In this document: positions 1 through 7,155 of the stretch, one piece after another
Position numbering within the stretch: position 1 is the first letter of the stretch
Layout: each line of letters opens with the position of its first letter
NCBI GenBank assembly: GCA_017307755.1
Contig: JAFKGQ010000005.1
Span: 434,001-498,000, forward strand
Direction: 5' to 3'
Length of the DNA: 64,000 nucleotides
Source of the DNA: Chitinophagaceae bacterium
GTDB taxonomy: Bacteria; Bacteroidota; Bacteroidia; Chitinophagales; Chitinophagaceae
Translations under genes and position numbers: made by a program
The notes under the pieces: model-generated
The model's input: only the letters and a program-made list of their open reading frames with translations
Database searches by the model: none
What the model was told of the DNA's origin: nothing

Positions 1-580
1 CGCCCAGGAAGTGGTACACGAGCCGTTTGCCGTCATCAATGCAGACGATTTCTATGGTCGTGATGCGTTTGAAAAGGCATATGGTTTTTTGACGAAGGAT
101 GTGAATGACAAGGTATATTCCATCATTGGGTATGAGCTGGCCAAGACCTTGTCGGACAATGGGACGGTGAGCAGGGGCGTCTGCCAGGTGGATGCGAATA
201 ACAACCTGGTATCCATTGCCGAGCGGACAAAGATCTATGAGGAAAATGGTAAGATCACATATGAAGAAGGGGATAAGAAGTTCGAAGTGCCTTTCGATTC
301 AAAGGTATCCATGAATTTCTGGTGTTTTTCTCCTTCGGTATTCCCTTATATTACCAAGTTGTTTGCGGAGTTTTTGAAGGAGCAGGGTGGTAACCTCAAG
401 GCTGAATTCTTTATTCCCATCATTGGGGACAAGTTTATCCAGGAAGGGAAGGGCGCTATTAAAGTGATCCCTACAGGAGCAAAATGGTTCGGGGTGACCT
501 ATAAAGAAGATGCGCCGGAGGTACAGGGTAGTCTGAATGCGCTGATCGCAAAGGGAGAATATCCTTCGAAGATATACTAA
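1..580 (+). CDS. Sugar-phosphate nucleotidyltransferase, 5' end cut off by the window
   Basis: The reading frame is open from the first base, so this is the C-terminal part (about 190 residues) of a larger protein; the GTG at 11 is only the first start-like codon in view. The segment VINADDFYGRDAF is the metal-binding Asp region of NTP-transferase enzymes that join a sugar phosphate to a nucleotide. Later parts (MNFWCF, the GAKWFGVTYKED segment) match the C-terminal half of glucose-1-phosphate nucleotidyltransferase-like proteins of about 300 residues. The sugar and nucleotide cannot be told from this part. It is followed after one base by a strong hairpin terminator and converges on the protease gene. 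Confidence 0.8.
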   Translation, partial: AQEVVHEPFAVINADDFYGRDAFEKAYGFLTKDVNDKVYSIIGYELAKTLSDNGTVSRGVCQVDANNNLVSIAERTKIYEENGKITYEEGDKKFEVPFDSKVSMNFWCFSPSVFPYITKLFAEFLKEQGGNLKAEFFIPIIGDKFIQEGKGAIKVIPTGAKWFGVTYKEDAPEVQGSLNALIAKGEYPSKIY

Positions 581-581
581 T

Positions 582-609
582 AAAAAGGGGCCTGACCGGC
601 CCCTTTTTT
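582..609. terminator. Bidirectional intrinsic terminator
   Basis: An 11-bp perfect stem (arms 582-592 and 598-608) with a 5-base loop has an A-run on its left and a T-run on its right. It can end transcription of the nucleotidyltransferase on the plus strand and of the sigma/protease operon on the minus strand. Confidence 0.85.
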
Positions 610-610
610 A

Positions 611-1723
611 TTATCTTTTTACGATGAAGATACAATCCTGAATTTTCCTGATCTGCAGTTGCCGATCGAGCCCCTTGACAGAGGAGGTCAGCGGCACCCG
701 TAAGTGGATGAGCGTACTGTCGCTCTTAAGCAGCGTACTATCGCTTTTCATGGCTGTAAGCGCCTGGAAAATGTTCTTACTACGGATGGCGAAGACGAAT
801 CCCTGCAGATCGTGCTGGCTGCCCCGTATGATACCTACTACGTCTCCGTCTTTATTCAGCACAGGTGTACCGCTGTTGCCGGGGTTGGCGGGGACAGTGA
901 TCTGACAGGCGAGGGTATCGCCATTATAGCCTGTTTTTGCGCTCATATAACCCTTTCCATAAACGATCTCGTTGCGGGGATAGCCCAGGGTGAAGATCTC
1001 TTCTCCCAACTCCATACCTGTTCTGCTGATACCGTAGGGGATGGCCGGAGCCTTGAAGGTACTATCCTCGATCTTCAGGACGGCCAGGTCAGTTGTGTCA
1101 TTGATATACACCAGACGGGCCTTGTATTCTCCCAGACTGTTCTGCACTTCAATTCGGCCAGCGCCTTTTACCACGTGGGCATTGGTCACCATGTAGCCTT
1201 TGGTATCGATGAGGAATCCCGTTGCGCCGGTGGTGAATGTGATCCGAGGCAGTTCTGCGATCACGGTGTTATTGCTGTCCACCTTGATAGACATCTGGTT
1301 CAGCCGGCTTTCCTGGGCGGAAAGACGTCTGCCGAACAATTCCACCTGCGCCTTATTTACCTTGGGTGTAACCAGGGATATAAGGCTGCTGATGCCCAGG
1401 GCGGTGATGCCTGCGATGCTGGCGGCTACCCCGATGACCCGTTTATATTTCTTCCAGAGGGTGAGCACTTTGGCCGGACGTTTTTCCTCGATCTCGCCGG
1501 ACTCGGCAAGTGCGGCATGTATTTCCTGGAGGCGGGACTTCAGCTCCTTTGTCTCGCCGTATTGGTTCATCTGGTTGAGGAAGATCGTATGCTCCACTAC
1601 CATCTGGTCGACGCCGGGGTTGGTCTTCCTCAGTTGTTCGAAGAACACCCGTTCCTCGGGCAGCATTTCTCCCCGGATGTATCGTTCGATGGCGTCCAAT
1701 ATGCTTATTTCTTGCATTCGCAC
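611..1723 (-). CDS. Membrane-anchored trypsin-like serine protease with anti-sigma-like N-terminus
   Basis: Residues 1-90 are cytoplasmic and resemble the N-terminus of Bacteroidota anti-sigma factors (IERYIRGEMLPEERVFFEQL pattern). A single transmembrane segment spans about 96-118. A trypsin/HtrA-like domain occupies about 155-320 with a complete triad: His183 (TNAHVV), Asp212 (TDLAVLKI) and Ser284 (PGNSGTPV). There is no PDZ domain, so it is not a DegP/DegQ orthologue. The expected topology places the protease in the periplasm. The listed start is a GTG touching the sigma stop codon; the ATG two codons later (1717) is equally or more likely, giving 368 residues. The tight junction implies co-transcription and a sigma/anti-sigma partnership. 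The protease call is firm; the anti-sigma role is inference from the N-terminal pattern and gene order. Confidence 0.82.
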   Translation of the reverse strand: MRMQEISILDAIERYIRGEMLPEERVFFEQLRKTNPGVDQMVVEHTIFLNQMNQYGETKELKSRLQEIHAALAESGEIEEKRPAKVLTLWKKYKRVIGVAASIAGITALGISSLISLVTPKVNKAQVELFGRRLSAQESRLNQMSIKVDSNNTVIAELPRITFTTGATGFLIDTKGYMVTNAHVVKGAGRIEVQNSLGEYKARLVYINDTTDLAVLKIEDSTFKAPAIPYGISRTGMELGEEIFTLGYPRNEIVYGKGYMSAKTGYNGDTLACQITVPANPGNSGTPVLNKDGDVVGIIRGSQHDLQGFVFAIRSKNIFQALTAMKSDSTLLKSDSTLIHLRVPLTSSVKGLDRQLQIRKIQDCIFIVKR

Positions 1724-2281
1724 TTATTTTTTATACTGGCTAAATAGTTTCTTCAGGCGCATCAGGCATTTATATTTCTGATTTTTAGCATTATCTGCAT
1801 TGGTATACCCAAAACTGGCTGCTATTTCCACCATGCTTTTCTTCTGATGGTAATAGGCTTCCAGGAGACTTTTACAGGGTTCACCCAGGTTCTTCATGGA
1901 TTTTTCCATTACCTGGAAATCGACATTTTTTTGTTCGTGCAATTCCAGGTCTTCTTCTACGGGTACGGTCTCTTCGAGTTTTTCCACTTCGGGAGAGATA
2001 CGTTGCAGCTGACTGAGGCGTTTGAGCCACAGGCGACGGCTTACGGAATAGAGGTAGGTCTTGACCAGACAATTCAGTTCAAAGGAGCCGGACTTCACCT
2101 TCTCGTACAGCACGATCATGGCTTCCTGGAAAATATCCCTTGCATCATCAGGAGTCCCATTATTGCTCAGGATCAGGGATTGTACCATATTATAATTCAA
2201 CTTATAAATGGTTTCTATGGCCTTGCGGTCGTTCTGAGCCAGTCCCTGGAGTAAATGCTGTTCGTTGATTGCGGTCCTCAC
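1724..2281 (-). CDS. ECF-type sigma-70 family RNA polymerase sigma factor
   Basis: A 185-residue protein with a sigma2-like region (about 20-80, including DDARDIFQEAMIVLYEKV) and a sigma4 helix-turn-helix (about 130-180, SMVEIAASFGYTNADNAKNQKYKC). The linker of about 50 residues is rich in Glu. The asparagine/lysine-rich recognition region is typical of a Bacteroidota sigma subgroup usually paired with membrane anti-sigma proteins. The start is GTG; I see no better in-frame ATG upstream. The stop codon is immediately followed by the membrane protease gene, the likely regulator of this sigma factor. Target genes cannot be identified from the window. Confidence 0.88.
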   Translation of the reverse strand: MRTAINEQHLLQGLAQNDRKAIETIYKLNYNMVQSLILSNNGTPDDARDIFQEAMIVLYEKVKSGSFELNCLVKTYLYSVSRRLWLKRLSQLQRISPEVEKLEETVPVEEDLELHEQKNVDFQVMEKSMKNLGEPCKSLLEAYYHQKKSMVEIAASFGYTNADNAKNQKYKCLMRLKKLFSQYKK

Positions 2282-2485
2282 GCTGATGCTATATTTAATA
2301 CTGAAATGTAGGATTTGTAACCCAAGATAGGGACAAAAAAAGTAAGAAGCCCCGGTTGCAGCATCAACTCGTGATTTTTATGTATTATTAAAAATAATAT
2401 ATAAAAAACATTGAAAAAAGGGGGTTACTTTTTATTACTCCAGGTATTAACTGAAAACCATTCAATTAACACAAAAAGTCTCAAC

Positions 2486-2686
2486 ATGAAAAAGTTCTTT
2501 TTCGTTTTAGCAATTGGCGCATTTGCAGCATGTAACAATAGCTCCAGCACTGAAGCAAAGGCTGACACTGCTGCTGCCAAGGTAGATTCTGCTGCTCCCA
2601 AGGTTGACTCTGCTGCTGCTAAAGTAGATTCTGCTGCTGCTAAGGTTGACAGCGCTGCTAAGAAGGTTGATAGCCCCAAGAAATAG
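2486..2686 (+). CDS. Small lipoprotein built from 7-residue KVDSAA repeats
   Basis: A 66-residue protein with a short signal sequence ending in a lipobox-like FAAC followed by NNSSS, so it is probably a lipoprotein with Cys near residue 16. The mature part is almost entirely a low-complexity Ala/Lys/Asp/Ser tract with five tandem KVDSAAx units, predicted helical and strongly polar. The frame is open further upstream (from 2411), but the ATG at 2486 begins a clean signal peptide and is preferred. It stands alone, with a hairpin terminator downstream. Function unknown; it could be a periplasmic spacer or abundant surface lipoprotein. Enough signal and codon regularity to be a real gene. Confidence 0.75.
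   Translation: MKKFFFVLAIGAFAACNNSSSTEAKADTAAAKVDSAAPKVDSAAAKVDSAAAKVDSAAKKVDSPKK
2579..2683 (+). repeat. Five tandem 21-bp units inside the small lipoprotein gene
   Basis: Units begin at 2579, 2600, 2621, 2642 and 2663, each encoding Lys-Val-Asp-Ser followed by Ala/Pro/Lys residues. Copies differ mostly at synonymous positions (for example gta/gtt for Val), which suggests an old expansion kept for its protein sequence. Because the unit is a multiple of three, copy-number change would not shift the frame. Confidence 0.85.
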
Positions 2687-2718
2687 TTTTTTTTCGATAT
2701 GGCAAGCAATCGATAGAG

Positions 2719-2749
2719 GCCGTCCGCCAATTGGCGGATGGCTTTTTTT
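2719..2749 (+). terminator. Intrinsic terminator of the small lipoprotein gene
   Basis: Two 12-base arms (2719-2730 and 2731-2742) form an almost perfect palindrome with one mismatch, directly followed by seven T residues. Confidence 0.8.
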
Positions 2750-2814
2750 GCCTTATCCTCTAATGGATGGGTTAAGTACTTGCCCTGACGGACTGAATTT
2801 AGTCTTTCGAGACT

Positions 2815-4077
2815 CTAATTATTGTCCTTCGGACGGCCGACCTTTGGTCGTCCCTGCGACCTGTGGTCGACACTGGGGAGGAACCCTGTCAGCAATCCCA
2901 ATAAGGGCAGAAAAGCACAGAGATGGAATACATAGCTGATACTGGTGTGGTCTGCCAGTTTACCCAGCACGGCGGCTCCGATGCCGCCCATACCAAAGGC
3001 AAGACCGAAGAACAGTCCTGCGATCATCCCCACTTTCCCTGGTACCAGTTCCTGGGCATAGACCAGGATGGCTGAGAAGGCCGAGGCGAGAATTACCCCA
3101 ATAAATACGGTGAGTATGCTGGTCCAGAACAGGTTGGCATAGGGTAGCAGCAGCGTGAAGGGCGCTACGCCAAGGATGGAGAACCAGATGACATATTTCC
3201 TTCCGAAGCGATCCCCAATGGGCCCTCCGATGAGGGTTCCGGCTGCGACAGAGAATAAAAAGATAAAGAGGTACATCTGTGAGCTTTGGACGGACACATG
3301 GAATTTATCCATCAGGAAGAAAGTATAATAGCTGGTCATGCTGGCCATGTAGAAATATTTGGAGAAGATCAGCACCAGCAGGATCACCAGGGCAAAGGCT
3401 ACTTTTTTTCTACTGAGGGAAGGGTGGATATCGGGAGCGGCGACGCTCTGCTTTTTTTTCCGCAACGCAATATTATGGCTATACCAGCCTCCGGTGCGCA
3501 CCAGCACTGCGATAGCCAGCAGAGCTGCCAGGGAGAACCAGATTATCCTTGACTGTCCGTAGGGTGCGATGATCTGGGCGGCCAGTAAGGGGCCCAGTGA
3601 ACTGCCTGCATTACCGCCTACCTGAAAAAGGGATTGGGCCATACCTCTTCGTCCTCCCGAGGCCAGGTAAGCCAGGCGGGAGGCTTCCGGATGAAAAATG
3701 GAGCTGCCTACGCCTACCAGGGCCACCGATACCAGCACCAGGGAAAAATTGGATGCCCGGGATAGCAGGACCAGGCCTACCAGGGTGAAACACATCCCGA
3801 TGGCAAGGGAATAGGGCTGCGGTTTTTTATCCGTATACAATCCTACGAAAGGTTGCAGCAGCGAGGCCGTCAATTGAAAACAAAAGGTCACCAAACCCAG
3901 CTGACCAAAATCCAGGTGCAGAGAATTTTTTAATATAGGGTAGGTAGAAGGAATAAGGGATTGCATGGTGTCATTCAGCAGATGGGAGATGCTAATGGCT
4001 ACCAGGATTGGAAAGACGGTGGTTTGTGCGATGTCTTTTGTAGTGGGGACCGGGTTTTTTGCGAGTGTGTTCGACAT
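2815..4077 (-). CDS. MFS transporter, fosmidomycin-resistance (Fsr) type
   Basis: 420 residues with about 12 hydrophobic segments. The N-terminal motif SHLLNDTMQSLIPSTYPILK is characteristic of the Fsr/FsmR branch of the major facilitator superfamily, and a loop motif GDRFGRK is visible near residue 290. Such proteins export small toxic compounds by proton antiport; the true substrate here is unknown. The last 17 or so residues (VDHRSQGRPKVGRPKDNN) are polar and encoded by short palindromes, an odd tail described separately. It lies 60 bp downstream of a GntR-family regulator on the same strand, separated by a 14-bp inverted repeat, so co-regulation is likely. Confidence 0.85.
   Translation of the reverse strand: MSNTLAKNPVPTTKDIAQTTVFPILVAISISHLLNDTMQSLIPSTYPILKNSLHLDFGQLGLVTFCFQLTASLLQPFVGLYTDKKPQPYSLAIGMCFTLVGLVLLSRASNFSLVLVSVALVGVGSSIFHPEASRLAYLASGGRRGMAQSLFQVGGNAGSSLGPLLAAQIIAPYGQSRIIWFSLAALLAIAVLVRTGGWYSHNIALRKKKQSVAAPDIHPSLSRKKVAFALVILLVLIFSKYFYMASMTSYYTFFLMDKFHVSVQSSQMYLFIFLFSVAAGTLIGGPIGDRFGRKYVIWFSILGVAPFTLLLPYANLFWTSILTVFIGVILASAFSAILVYAQELVPGKVGMIAGLFFGLAFGMGGIGAAVLGKLADHTSISYVFHLCAFLPLLGLLTGFLPSVDHRSQGRPKVGRPKDNN
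2818..2872. repeat. Modular palindromic element overlapping the transporter 3' end
   Basis: On the plus strand this stretch contains GTCCttcGGAC, a GACCtttGGTC core and GACCtgtGGTC in succession. A 24-base block (CCTTCGG-n-CGGC-n-GACCT-n-TGGTC) recurs with three differences at the 3' end of the next minus-strand gene. It encodes the C-terminal tail of the transporter. Confidence 0.6.
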
Positions 4078-4100
4078 GTTGATGTGATTTGTGAAATTGC

Positions 4101-4143
4101 GAATAGGGTATGGGTTACGAAAAATTTACCCCATACCCTATTC
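4101..4143. promoter_or_regulatory. 14-bp inverted repeat between gntR-like gene and transporter
   Basis: Perfect arms 4101-4114 and 4130-4143 with a 15-base spacer. The right arm overlaps the stop codon of the GntR-family gene and the left arm lies 24 bp ahead of the transporter start. There is no T-run on the minus strand, so a simple terminator is unlikely; an operator or an mRNA stem that separates expression of the two genes fits better. Function is inference. Confidence 0.5.
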
Positions 4144-4854
4144 TGGATTTATGATGGGCCTTCGGCCGGCAGACCTGTGGTCTGCTGGCGCTACGATCTT
4201 CGATGACCAGTGCCAGGCTTTTTCCGGGTCCTGGTCGACGATGCTTTTTAACAGTGATTCGTGTAATTGCTGGGTGTGTAAAAAGACTTCGGTATCGTGA
4301 TGCAGTTGGCGGAAGTGCCGGGTCAGATGTTCAGCAAAGGTCCTGTAGAGGTCTGCGAGAATATCGTTGCGGCCGGCGGTTGCGATAGCTATATGAAATT
4401 GAATATCGGCGTGGATGGTTCCCTCGGTATCTCCGGCTTTTGCGGCAGCCTCCCTTTGTATAAGCAGGGTCTTCATTTTTTCGATGTCTTTTTTGCTTCG
4501 GTGAAGGGCCGCCTTTTCCGCGATCTTCATTTCCAGCAGCTGTCTCACTTCGTCGAGGTCTTGAGCGGCAGCGCGACGCAGGCGCTGGGTCAACGGTTCT
4601 GTGATCCCTATCTGCTCTTGGACAAAAGTGCCCGATCCCTGTCTTACGCTGAGCATACCAGTGTTGGACAATATGCGGATGGCTTCCCGGATGGTACTGC
4701 GGCCTACGCCGAATTGTTCCATCAGCTCGGGTTCGGATGGCAGTTTTTCTCCCGGCTGGTATTCACCAAGAGATACCTGTTGCTGCAACTTGCTGACGAC
4801 GGCATCGGCAAGGGAATGACGTTGTAAAGGATTGTTCTGGGTTTTCATCATCAT
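4138..4854 (-). CDS. GntR/FadR-family transcriptional regulator
   Basis: About 238 residues from the ATG chosen here. An N-terminal winged helix (PGEKLPSEPELMEQFGVGRSTIREAIRIL) is followed by an all-helical FCD-type ligand domain (about 90-220, with the metal-site type pattern D-x3-H in HADIQFHIAIA). The frame can be extended six codons upstream to a TTG, but that TTG lies inside a perfect TACCTTTG promoter element, so one of three clustered ATGs (4854, 4851, 4848) is the start. The last residues (ADHRSAGRRPIINPE) are encoded by a palindromic repeat shared with the transporter gene. It probably represses itself and the downstream transporter; the effector is unknown. Confidence 0.88.
   Translation of the reverse strand: MMMKTQNNPLQRHSLADAVVSKLQQQVSLGEYQPGEKLPSEPELMEQFGVGRSTIREAIRILSNTGMLSVRQGSGTFVQEQIGITEPLTQRLRRAAAQDLDEVRQLLEMKIAEKAALHRSKKDIEKMKTLLIQREAAAKAGDTEGTIHADIQFHIAIATAGRNDILADLYRTFAEHLTRHFRQLHHDTEVFLHTQQLHESLLKSIVDQDPEKAWHWSSKIVAPADHRSAGRRPIINPE
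4143..4187. repeat. Second copy of the modular palindromic element, 3' end of the GntR-family gene
   Basis: Contains GGCCttcGGCC followed by GCAGACCtgtGGTCTGC. The block CCTTCGGCCGGCAGACCTG matches the element at the transporter 3' end with few changes. Both copies sit at the very end of a coding region and add an Arg/Pro/Gly-rich tail. Confidence 0.6.
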
Positions 4855-4855
4855 A

Positions 4856-4877
4856 TCATCTGATGACTTCAAAGGTA
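4856..4877 (-). promoter_or_regulatory. Promoter and putative operator of the GntR-family gene
   Basis: Read on the minus strand, TACCTTTG (4877 down to 4870) matches the Bacteroidota -7 element TAnnTTTG exactly. The palindrome TCATC-T-GATGA (4856-4866) lies at the expected transcription start, a good position for autorepression. No clear TTG is present at -33. Confidence 0.5.
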
Positions 4878-4902
4878 AACCTTTTTTTCCATATCTTTCA
4901 TC

Positions 4903-5454
4903 ATGCGTAAAAACAATTCTATCTGGATATTGCTGATGACCATCGGGGCCGTGTTCTTGATCATCGGGGTGCTGGCTTTTACAAGGCCGTTGAGCAGTTA
5001 TGTAAAGCTGGCTAAATACACGGGAGCAGGACTTTTACTGAATGGCATCCTTTTACAGGCTGTTATTGTCGTCAATAAGAAATATCCCCGGGAAAACAGG
5101 TGGATGCTGGCCGAGAGCGTGCTGGATTTTTTATTTGCGCTGCTCCTTTTGTTTAACCCGCTGTTGTCGTTTATTCTTTTGCCGTATCTCATCGGGATAT
5201 GGATACTGCTGGTAGGAGTTTTAAAGACCCTTGCCGCCTTGTATTTGCGGCATGTGGTCAAGGGGTGGAGATTTATTCTTTTGGTGGGATTACTATCGGC
5301 GGCTTTTGGTCTGGGGCTTTTATCCAGTAGTTTTGCCAGGGCCGAGGGTATCACCATCCTTATCGGGGCTTTTGCCACGATCATGGGAGTACTTTATATT
5401 CTGGATGCTTTTTACTACCGGAAGCGGGAGGATACGTTGGATCTAATGCTATGA
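4903..5454 (+). CDS. HdeD-like (DUF308) six-helix membrane protein
   Basis: 183 residues, nearly all hydrophobic, with about six transmembrane helices in paired repeats and short charged loops (KKYPRENRW, RHVVKGWR). This is the architecture of the HdeD/DUF308 family, inner-membrane proteins linked in enterobacteria to acid resistance at high density; the biochemical role is not known. It is divergent from the GntR-family gene, with only about 50 bp between start codons, so their promoters overlap. Function in this organism is not inferable. Confidence 0.75.
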   Translation: MRKNNSIWILLMTIGAVFLIIGVLAFTRPLSSYVKLAKYTGAGLLLNGILLQAVIVVNKKYPRENRWMLAESVLDFLFALLLLFNPLLSFILLPYLIGIWILLVGVLKTLAALYLRHVVKGWRFILLVGLLSAAFGLGLLSSSFARAEGITILIGAFATIMGVLYILDAFYYRKREDTLDLML

Positions 5455-5530
5455 GTGACAAGGGGGAACCCGGAATGTGATAATAAAGCCGGGAGATTTT
5501 CGTTAAAAGATCAAGGTCAATAAATTACAT

Positions 5531-6580
5531 ATGAAGAACGCCGTTCTTTTCCTTTGCATTGCTATTGCGTGCTATTCCTGCAGTTCTACCAATTTGATGT
5601 CGCTCAATGTGACACAGCCGGCTCCCGTGAGTCTTCCTCCTTATGTCAAGACAGCGGCGGTCGTGAACAGGACCCGGGTGATGGACGAGAACAAGACCCT
5701 TGACGCCATCCATAAGGCTGTATCCCTTGAAACGGGCAGTCTGCAGGCTGAAGGGGCGAGTGCCAGCATGTCCGGACTGGCGGATGAGCTGATGAAGAAC
5801 AACCGTTTTTCCATCGTAAAGCCATTGGACAATCTCGATCTCAGGTCTTTTGGCGCAGGGGTATTTCCTTCCGCGCTGCCCTGGGACACGGTGGCGAGGA
5901 TCTGCAGGGAGAGCAATACGGATGTACTCTTTTCGCTGGAGCTTTTTAGTACGGAATCGAAGGTCAGTTATGGTCCTGCTCCCACTACGGTAAACAAGAT
6001 CATTGGAAATGTGTCGATCCTTCAGCAGCAGGTGAGCATGACTACCCTTGTAAAGACGGGCTGGCGGATCTACGATCCGGCAGGCAGGAATATCCTGGAT
6101 GAGTTTGTACTTTCAAAGGACCTGGTCTTTTCCAGCAAGGTCATCAATCCTGTTGCTACAGCCTCTGCGCTTATCGAACGAAAGGAGGCGGTCAAGCAAG
6201 TAGGGAACAAGGCCGGTCAGGCGTATGCGTACCGGATACTGCCTTATTCCATGCGGGTTTCCAGATATTATTATGTAAGAGGGGATGGCAGTTTTAAGAT
6301 AGCCACGCGTATGGCCAGGACGGGTAACTGGGATGGAGCGGCGAAGATCTGGCAGCAGGCGACTACCAGCGCAAGCGGTAAAACAGCTGGGAGGGCCTGT
6401 TATAACATGGCTATTATCAGCGAGATCAATGGGGACCTTATCGGGGCCATCCAATGGGCGCAAAAAGCTTATGAAAGCTATAACAATCGTCTGGCGTTGA
6501 GCTATGTCAATGTGTTGAAGAACAGGCAGAGCGACAATACTATCCTGAAAGCGCAAAACGAGGTTTCGTCGGCTCCGTGA
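5531..6580 (+). CDS. DUF6340-type lipoprotein with C-terminal TPR-like repeat
   Basis: 349 residues. A short signal peptide ends at a lipobox (CYSC, Cys17), so the protein is probably lipid-anchored. The body starts with a conserved type of segment (VTQPAPVSLPPYVKTAAVVNRT) seen in Bacteroidota DUF6340 proteins. The C-terminal third has TPR-like helices (ARTGNWDGAAKIWQQA, CYNMAIISEINGDLIGAIQW). No catalytic motif is visible. It is monocistronic between HdeD-like and receiver genes and converges with the latter. The family name is from memory; the function is unknown. Confidence 0.7.
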   Translation: MKNAVLFLCIAIACYSCSSTNLMSLNVTQPAPVSLPPYVKTAAVVNRTRVMDENKTLDAIHKAVSLETGSLQAEGASASMSGLADELMKNNRFSIVKPLDNLDLRSFGAGVFPSALPWDTVARICRESNTDVLFSLELFSTESKVSYGPAPTTVNKIIGNVSILQQQVSMTTLVKTGWRIYDPAGRNILDEFVLSKDLVFSSKVINPVATASALIERKEAVKQVGNKAGQAYAYRILPYSMRVSRYYYVRGDGSFKIATRMARTGNWDGAAKIWQQATTSASGKTAGRACYNMAIISEINGDLIGAIQWAQKAYESYNNRLALSYVNVLKNRQSDNTILKAQNEVSSAP

Positions 6581-6595
6581 GGAACCGATGAATGT

Positions 6596-7069
6596 CTATT
6601 TTCTCACCCCCTGTCCATACTCATAGTATAATGTATGGAAGATCTCGGATACGTATGATTCTCCTTTTGCCAGCCGGCAATAGGCCTTCCTGATCTCTTC
6701 GATGGACTCATACTTGTGGACATAGGCGTCGATGCCTGTAGCCGCCATTTTTTCGATGATAACGGGATCGTAGCTGCTGGAGTAGAGCATCACTTTTGGA
6801 TCACCGAACTTTTTTTTCAGCTCGGTTACAGCCTGTTGCAGATTTTCGGAAAAGTTTTCCTGTAAGGACCCTGTGATCACCAGGTCGAATTCAGCGGTGG
6901 CAAAGACCCGTGAAGATAGGGCTGAAAAAATATTTTCAGAAAAATCGACCTTTACAGATGGATTAATGCCACGAAAAACTTCCTGAAAGGCAAGTGGGAT
7001 CAGTGGCAGGTCGTCAATGACCAATACCCTGTCAGGAAAGCCGGGCTTGTGGTTTGATACAGAGGGCAT
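6596..7069 (-). CDS. Stand-alone receiver-like protein without phospho-acceptor Asp (1)
   Basis: 157 residues comprising one CheY-like domain and no output domain. Acidic pocket residues are present (RVLVIDDLP, Asp19-Asp20), as are the later Ser/Thr (LYSSSY) and Lys (YVHKYES). At the end of the third strand, where the phosphorylated Asp is expected, the sequence reads FDLVITGS, placing Gly67 at that site. It is therefore probably a pseudo-receiver that cannot be phosphorylated in the usual way. It is the third gene after a LuxR-type response regulator and a close paralogue, 86 bp downstream of the latter. Confidence 0.82.
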   Translation of the reverse strand: MPSVSNHKPGFPDRVLVIDDLPLIPLAFQEVFRGINPSVKVDFSENIFSALSSRVFATAEFDLVITGSLQENFSENLQQAVTELKKKFGDPKVMLYSSSYDPVIIEKMAATGIDAYVHKYESIEEIRKAYCRLAKGESYVSEIFHTLYYEYGQGVRK

Positions 7070-7155
7070 GTGCTTCGAGGTATAAGGTGATACGGTTAAA
7101 TGGTTGCTTTACGGGCCGCGACTTCCTACAAATATATAATAAATAAGTATATACC

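Noticed and set aside
704..1747. A 347-codon open frame on the plus strand opposite the protease and the end of the sigma gene
   Set aside because: It mirrors a coding region with clear catalytic motifs, its translation is low in recognisable structure and rich in Cys/His/Gly runs, and no start signal precedes it. Treated as a shadow of the minus-strand genes.
2579..2683. Short regular repeats that could suggest a CRISPR-like array
   Set aside because: The 21-bp units are directly adjacent without spacers and encode a protein repeat in frame.
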